DNA from: Microbacterium sp. VKM Ac-2923
GTDB taxonomy: Bacteria; Actinomycetota; Actinomycetes; Actinomycetales; Microbacteriaceae
Length of the DNA: 64,000 bases
Reading direction: 5' to 3'
NCBI RefSeq assembly: GCF_022815605.1
Contig: NZ_JALGRP010000002.1
Location: 491,897-555,896, forward strand
Part shown: positions 59,971 to 64,000 of the stretch, in pieces
How positions within the stretch are numbered: the stretch's first letter is position 1
Layout of the letters: the number at the start of each line of letters is the position of its first letter
Made by a program: the position numbers and the translations under genes
The notes under the pieces: model-generated
What the model was told of the DNA's origin: nothing
Seen by the model: only the letters and a program-made list of their open reading frames with translations
Database searches by the model: none

Positions 59971-60759
59971 CTACTGCGCGGGAGTCGACCCCTCGGATGC
60001 CGGATCGGCGGCGCCACGGGCCGTTGCATCGCCCATGCCGGGGATGCCATGACGCAGCCCCTCGATGAGCCCGTCGTCCCAGCGACCGGGCTCGGCGGGG
60101 GTCGCCTGACGCACGTCGACGCCGTCGGGGCCCACGGTCGCCACGCACAGCAGCAGCGACTCGAGCATATGACCGTCGTGCGCGTCTCGCCGCAACACCG
60201 ACGCCGACGGGTCGATCGTCGCGTGCGCGACGACGTCGAGCCACGGCATCCACCAGTCGTCGCCGCGTCCGATGCCCGCGCGCCGGAAGTCGTCGAGCCA
60301 TCGCCCGATCCGCGGGGTCGCCGGATCGTCGACCGCGTGGTGGGCGACCATGTGGGTGCCGGGCGCGATCCGTGTGCGGCGGGCCGCGAGGCCGTCCCAC
60401 TCCACGAGGTGGGCTCCGTCGGCATCCACCTCGACGAGGTTGAATCCCCGCGTGCTCGGACGCTCCGGGATGCCGGCTCCCACCGCATCGAGCGGGATGC
60501 CGCCGCGGCTGACGACCTCGTCGTCGGAGCGAGAGGACAGGTCCTGCCGGTTGAGCAGCACGGCCAGCCGTCCGGCTTCGGCATCGACCGCGAGCCAGGC
60601 GCCGCCCGCGCGGTCGTCGCGGACGCCCAGGATGCCGGCGCGCTCCGGCCACCACGGCCCGAGGCCGCGCCATGGGCGGTCACGCTCCTCGTCGCGGACG
60701 GCGAGGAGCCGCACGGGCTTCCCCGCGGTCTCCGGAACGTCGATCACGACCGTGCACAT
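59971..60759 (-). CDS. NRDE/TANGO2 family protein
   Basis: 262 aa from the ATG at 60759. It starts MCTVVIDV with the conserved Cys2 and continues with RLLAVRDEERDRPW, the N-R-D-E region that names the family (here AVRDEE). LNRQDL is also typical. Possibly an Ntn-hydrolase-like protein linked to lipid or haem handling in eukaryotic relatives. Bacterial role unknown. Divergent from coaBC. Confidence 0.85.
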   Translation of the reverse strand: MCTVVIDVPETAGKPVRLLAVRDEERDRPWRGLGPWWPERAGILGVRDDRAGGAWLAVDAEAGRLAVLLNRQDLSSRSDDEVVSRGGIPLDAVGAGIPERPSTRGFNLVEVDADGAHLVEWDGLAARRTRIAPGTHMVAHHAVDDPATPRIGRWLDDFRRAGIGRGDDWWMPWLDVVAHATIDPSASVLRRDAHDGHMLESLLLCVATVGPDGVDVRQATPAEPGRWDDGLIEGLRHGIPGMGDATARGAADPASEGSTPAQ

Positions 60760-60834
60760 TCCGTCCACGCTACCCGTGGGAGGTGTCGGTGGGGGCTCTC
60801 CCCGGCCGCCTCGTCGACCTGGAAGACTGGGCCC

Positions 60835-62046
60835 ATGTTCGTCGTGGTGGGAGTGACCGGCGGCATCGCCGCGTACAAGACAGTCAGCCTCGTGCGGCTG
60901 CTCGTGAAGGCGGGACACGACGTGCACGTCATCCCCACCGAAGACGCCCTGCGCTTCGTCGGACTGCCGACGTGGGAAGCCCTCAGTCGCAACCCGGTCA
61001 CGACGTCGGTGCACGACGACGTCGCGCGGGTGCGGCACGTCGCCCTGGGTCAGTCGGCCGATCTGGTCATCGTCGCCCCCGCCACCGCCAACACCCTCGC
61101 CGCGATGGCCGCGGGCCTGGCATCCGATCTGCTCGGCACGACGCTGCTCGCCACGACCGCGCCGGTGGTGGTCGCCCCGGCGATGCACACTGAGATGTGG
61201 CGGCATCCGGCGACCGCGCACAACATGCGGGTGCTCCGCGCCCGTGGGGTGCACGTGGTCGGCCCCGCCGACGGCGTGCTGACGGGCGGAGACTCGGGAC
61301 CCGGACGCATGTCGGAACCCGAGGAGATCGTCGCCGCCGCCCTGGCCCTCGTCGAGCGTCCGCGCGACCTGGCGGGCCTGTCGATCGTCGTCAGCGCCGG
61401 TGGCACGCGGGAGCCGATCGATCCGGTGCGCTTCATCGGCAACCGCTCGAGCGGACGCCAGGGTGTCGCCATCGCGCGCGCCGCCGCCGACCGCGGCGCG
61501 GACGTCACGCTCGTCGCCGCACACCTCGACGCCGACGTCCGACCGGATCCGCGGGTCGAGGTGATCGCCGCGGGCACCGCCGACGACCTCGGAAGGACGA
61601 TGGATGCCGTGGCCCCCGGCGCCGACGTGATCGTCATGGCCGCGGCCGTCGCCGACTACTCCGTCGCCGCGGTCGCCGACCACAAACTCCGCAAACAGGA
61701 CTCCCCCGGCGGCCTGACCCTCGAGCTCGTCGAGAACCGTGACATCGTGGCGGGCTTGGTGGCTCGCCGCCGCGTCGGTCAGACCATCGTCGCTTTCGCC
61801 GCCGAGACGGTGGCCGACGACGAGGAACTGCGCGAGCGCGCCCGGGTGAAAGCGGCGCGAAAGGGCGTCGACCTGCTCGCGGCGAACGCGGTCGGCTGGG
61901 CCCAGGGTTTCGAGACCGTCGACAATGCCCTCACGATCGTCGGGCGCGACGGAGACGTCGTCGCCACGGCATCCGGGTCGAAGGACGACACCGCGCACGC
62001 CCTGCTCGATGTAATCGTCGCGGTGCGCCGGACGACGGCGAGCTGA
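60835..62046 (+). CDS. coaBC: Bifunctional phosphopantothenoylcysteine decarboxylase / phosphopantothenate-cysteine ligase
   Basis: 403 aa. CoaC half: VTGGIAAYKTVSLVRLL, catalytic His in VRHVALGQSADL, PATANT, and PAMHTEMW. CoaB half from ~residue 185: GGTREPIDPVRFIGNRSSG and the nucleotide-binding DHKLRKQD (AAVADY). Makes 4'-phosphopantetheine from phosphopantothenate on the way to CoA. Complete; starts at the ATG at 60835. Confidence 0.96.
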   Translation: MFVVVGVTGGIAAYKTVSLVRLLVKAGHDVHVIPTEDALRFVGLPTWEALSRNPVTTSVHDDVARVRHVALGQSADLVIVAPATANTLAAMAAGLASDLLGTTLLATTAPVVVAPAMHTEMWRHPATAHNMRVLRARGVHVVGPADGVLTGGDSGPGRMSEPEEIVAAALALVERPRDLAGLSIVVSAGGTREPIDPVRFIGNRSSGRQGVAIARAAADRGADVTLVAAHLDADVRPDPRVEVIAAGTADDLGRTMDAVAPGADVIVMAAAVADYSVAAVADHKLRKQDSPGGLTLELVENRDIVAGLVARRRVGQTIVAFAAETVADDEELRERARVKAARKGVDLLAANAVGWAQGFETVDNALTIVGRDGDVVATASGSKDDTAHALLDVIVAVRRTTAS

Positions 62047-62095
62047 GGGGCGCGCACCCTGCTGGTCCTCTGGGGGCGCACCCTCCTGGTCGGTC

Positions 62096-62761
62096 CTACG
62101 TTGCGGGGAGCCGGTCGAGAGCGGCGATGATCTCTTCGGACTCGGTGCGCGTGGTGTAGTCGACGTGCACGTCGGCGAAACGGACGACGCCCGTCTCGTC
62201 GATGACGTACGCGGACGGGAACGGCACCCGCGCGGTGTCGTCGGCGTTGCTGTCGGCCACGTCGAAGCCGAGATCCGTGTGCGCTGCACGCGCGGCGGCG
62301 CTGGGCTCGGTGACGATGCCGAACTTCTCCGCGAGGACGTTCCCGGGATCGGACAGCACCCGGAAATCAAGGGATCCGTTCGTCGTGCTCTGCGCCGACC
62401 CGTCGGGCGTCTGCGGCGACACGGCGATCAGCCCCACACCGCGCTCGCGCAGAGCCGGAACCAGCGTCTCCTGGTAGGAGCGCAGAGTGATGTTGCAGTA
62501 CGGGCACCACGCGCCGCGGTAGAACACGACGACGGTCGCAGCCCCACCCCTCGCCGCCGAGAACGTCTTCGTCGTCCCGTCGACCTCGACGAGGACCGCG
62601 TCGGGGGCCGTATCGCCGATGCCGAGCGCCGCGTCGGGAACGCCGGCGCTGCGCAGATCGGTCTGCTCACCAGCGAAGACCCCGGCCAGGCGGTCCCCGA
62701 TCTGCGCGTCGAAACCCGTGGTGAAGTCATCGATCTGCTGAGCGATGGACGGTGCGGACAT
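62096..62761 (-). CDS. Peroxiredoxin-like AhpC/TSA family protein
   Basis: 221 aa. After a helical N-terminal extension (~50 residues) comes a thioredoxin fold with FYRGAWCPYCNITL, a CxxC where peroxiredoxins have PVCT, then VSPQTPDGSAQS and DETGVVRFADVHVDY. This subgroup probably reduces peroxides or acts as a thiol oxidoreductase. Stands alone, convergent with coaBC. Confidence 0.87.
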   Translation of the reverse strand: MSAPSIAQQIDDFTTGFDAQIGDRLAGVFAGEQTDLRSAGVPDAALGIGDTAPDAVLVEVDGTTKTFSAARGGAATVVVFYRGAWCPYCNITLRSYQETLVPALRERGVGLIAVSPQTPDGSAQSTTNGSLDFRVLSDPGNVLAEKFGIVTEPSAAARAAHTDLGFDVADSNADDTARVPFPSAYVIDETGVVRFADVHVDYTTRTESEEIIAALDRLPAT

Positions 62762-62879
62762 GAGCGGCCTCCCCGGCGTCGTCGGCGTCTGGCGCCGGTT
62801 CCCGGAGCGTATGCGCGCCAGCGAGGGGCACGGCCGATCGCGTCACGCGGCGAGATACGGCGTCATCGGACGTCATCGG

Positions 62880-62975
62880 CACAGATGCCGTGCGCCGTGC
62901 GGCGTGCGCGGCGCGCCGTGCGCCGTGCGCCGTGCGCCACAGCCGGGCGCCACAGCCGACGCCGCAGCCGACCGG
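62880..62975. repeat. Low-complexity GTGCGCC-type repeats
   Basis: Consecutive GTGCGCC/GTGCGGC heptamers (about 62886-62940) followed by degenerate GCCACAGCCG units. Lies in the 268-nt gap after the peroxiredoxin-like gene's start. No coding or CRISPR character. Confidence 0.6.
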
Positions 62976-63029
62976 GCCGTCACCGCGGGGTCGCGACGGA
63001 TGCGCCGCGCGACCCCGGGCGCTCCGACC

Positions 63030-64000
63030 TCAATACCCGTAGCTGTACTGCAACTCCTGGACCACCGCGAAGAGCTGCGTCAGCAGCACGACGACCCAGA
63101 TGCTCGCGAGGATCCAGGTCAGCACGGTGACGCCGATGGCGGCCCACAGCGGGGCGAGCCCCTTCCCCGTCTGGCGGCGCACGATGACGCTGCGCCCGAT
63201 GATGTAGACGATTCCGCTGCCGATCGCGAGCACGAAGAAGCTCCACGCCCAGTGGAAGGGTCGCTCGATCCCGCGAGCTCGGAGCTGACGCCAGTCGAGG
63301 AAGGCGAAAAGCACCGTGGCGGCCGACAGCACGAGACTCAGGATGGACGACACCGCCGTGAGCACCGTGCCGGCCATCGACGGAGTCGCGAGGGGGTCGG
63401 CGTACATGCTGCTGTACACCGATTCACGAATGAACGAGCCCCAGTCGAAGACGAAAAGGCTGAGCACGCCCACCAGGGGCAGCGCGACCAGGAGCCAGAT
63501 CCACACCGTATTCGTGGGGATGTCGCGATGGAGAACGGCGCTGTGTCCGACCGCCGGGGCACCCGGGTACGCACCGAGTCCACCGGACGCGGTTCCCGGG
63601 TAGGCCGGGGCTCCGGACGTCGTCGAGGCCGGCACGCCGGGATACGCGGGGGCTGCCGGGAACCTCGGAGCGGGCGCGACGGGGTTGCTGGTCGACGACG
63701 CGGACGGCGCACCTGCCACCGCGGCATCGGCGGCGGCACCGGTGGTCGAGGCGGCACCGGCCGTCGGGGCGACATCGGCGGCGGGGGTGGCGGACGAGGC
63801 AGGGGGTCCCGACACGTCGACAGCCGCACGGTGCTCGGAGGCGCGCGTCGTGTCCGCGTCGACGGGCGGTGCGGCAGCCGGCTCAACGGCCGGGGTCGGG
63901 GCCGCGGGCGACTCGGCCGACCCGTAGGGCTCAGAGCGTGCGGGCGATTCGGCGTCCGCCGCCGGCTCCTCGCTGTGAGACGACGACGCACCCGGCGTCG
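63030..64000 (-). CDS. Pro/Ala-rich membrane protein (5' end outside the window)
   Basis: The frame is open to the window edge, so at least 323 codons are present and the start is missing. The N-terminal part is Ser/Ala/Pro/Glu-rich with YPG repeats (AYPGVPAS, AYPGTAS, AYPGAPAV). Four membrane helices follow: WIWLLVALPLVGVLSLFVF, LTAVSSILSLVLSAATVLFA, WAWSFFVLAIGSGIVYII and IGVTVLTWILASIWVVVLL. A common Microbacteriaceae architecture of unknown function. Confidence 0.75.
   Translation of the reverse strand, partial: TPGASSSHSEEPAADAESPARSEPYGSAESPAAPTPAVEPAAAPPVDADTTRASEHRAAVDVSGPPASSATPAADVAPTAGAASTTGAAADAAVAGAPSASSTSNPVAPAPRFPAAPAYPGVPASTTSGAPAYPGTASGGLGAYPGAPAVGHSAVLHRDIPTNTVWIWLLVALPLVGVLSLFVFDWGSFIRESVYSSMYADPLATPSMAGTVLTAVSSILSLVLSAATVLFAFLDWRQLRARGIERPFHWAWSFFVLAIGSGIVYIIGRSVIVRRQTGKGLAPLWAAIGVTVLTWILASIWVVVLLTQLFAVVQELQYSYGY

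Noticed and set aside
62880..62975. Possible CRISPR array
   Set aside because: Heptamer low-complexity repeats without spacer-repeat structure or cas genes.

Overview
The window is high-GC actinobacterial DNA whose housekeeping backbone (galU, 5-formyl-THF cyclo-ligase, fmdB, mscL, actP with DUF485, a phenylacetate operon, coaBC) fits Microbacteriaceae, most likely Microbacterium. That assignment is inference from gene content and codon style; no 16S rRNA is present.

Layout. (1) About 119-886 is the tail of an older mobile element, ending in a decayed 3' fragment of a serine recombinase gene. (2) About 881-32636 is a roughly 31.8-kb integrative element lodged in the 3' end of a tRNA-Ala(CGC) gene. 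From left to right it carries: a tandem helix-turn-helix protein at the junction; a CBASS-type anti-phage operon (CD-NTase, S-4TM pore effector and a second, broken CD-NTase); unknown, GNAT and ribbon-helix-helix genes; a complete-looking cypemycin-type linaridin (RiPP) cluster with precursor, LinH, LinL, decarboxylase and ABC exporter; an Lsr2 silencer; a five-gene lipoprotein/membrane operon facing an XRE regulator, with shared palindromic sites; an HD-domain dNTPase-like three-gene cassette; a transfer module (MT-A70 methyltransferase, VirD4-like ATPase, replication-relaxation protein, ArdA-like protein); and a catalytically dead resolvase-like protein followed by the intact large serine recombinase. 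(3) 32851-45383 is core genome. It includes a DNA2/NAM7-type helicase with eroded ATPase motifs and an MGMT homologue whose acceptor cysteine is valine. (4) 46446-55188 is the phenylacetate catabolic cluster in two minus-strand transcription units (paaABCDE-paaG and paaF-paaH-paaZ). Each unit is preceded by the same 17-bp operator-like site just downstream of a -10 box. (5) 55320-59883 is a small, gene-poor island next to the 3' end of tRNA-Arg(CCT), with a resolvase remnant, a frameshifted gene and HEPN-like proteins. (6) 59971-64000 is core again: NRDE protein, coaBC, a peroxiredoxin-like protein and a membrane protein cut by the window edge.

How it fits together. The integrative element combines defence (CBASS, possibly the HD cassette), counter-defence (ArdA-like, MT-A70) and an antibiotic-type peptide pathway with a minimal mobilisation set. 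No relaxase or mating-pair-formation gene is recognisable, so it looks mobilisable rather than self-transmissible. The most unusual feature is at its ends: the recombinase frame runs off the right end into the tRNA, and joining the two ends would place it in frame with the tandem-HTH ORF at the left end. Integration may therefore split a recombinase-HTH fusion gene.
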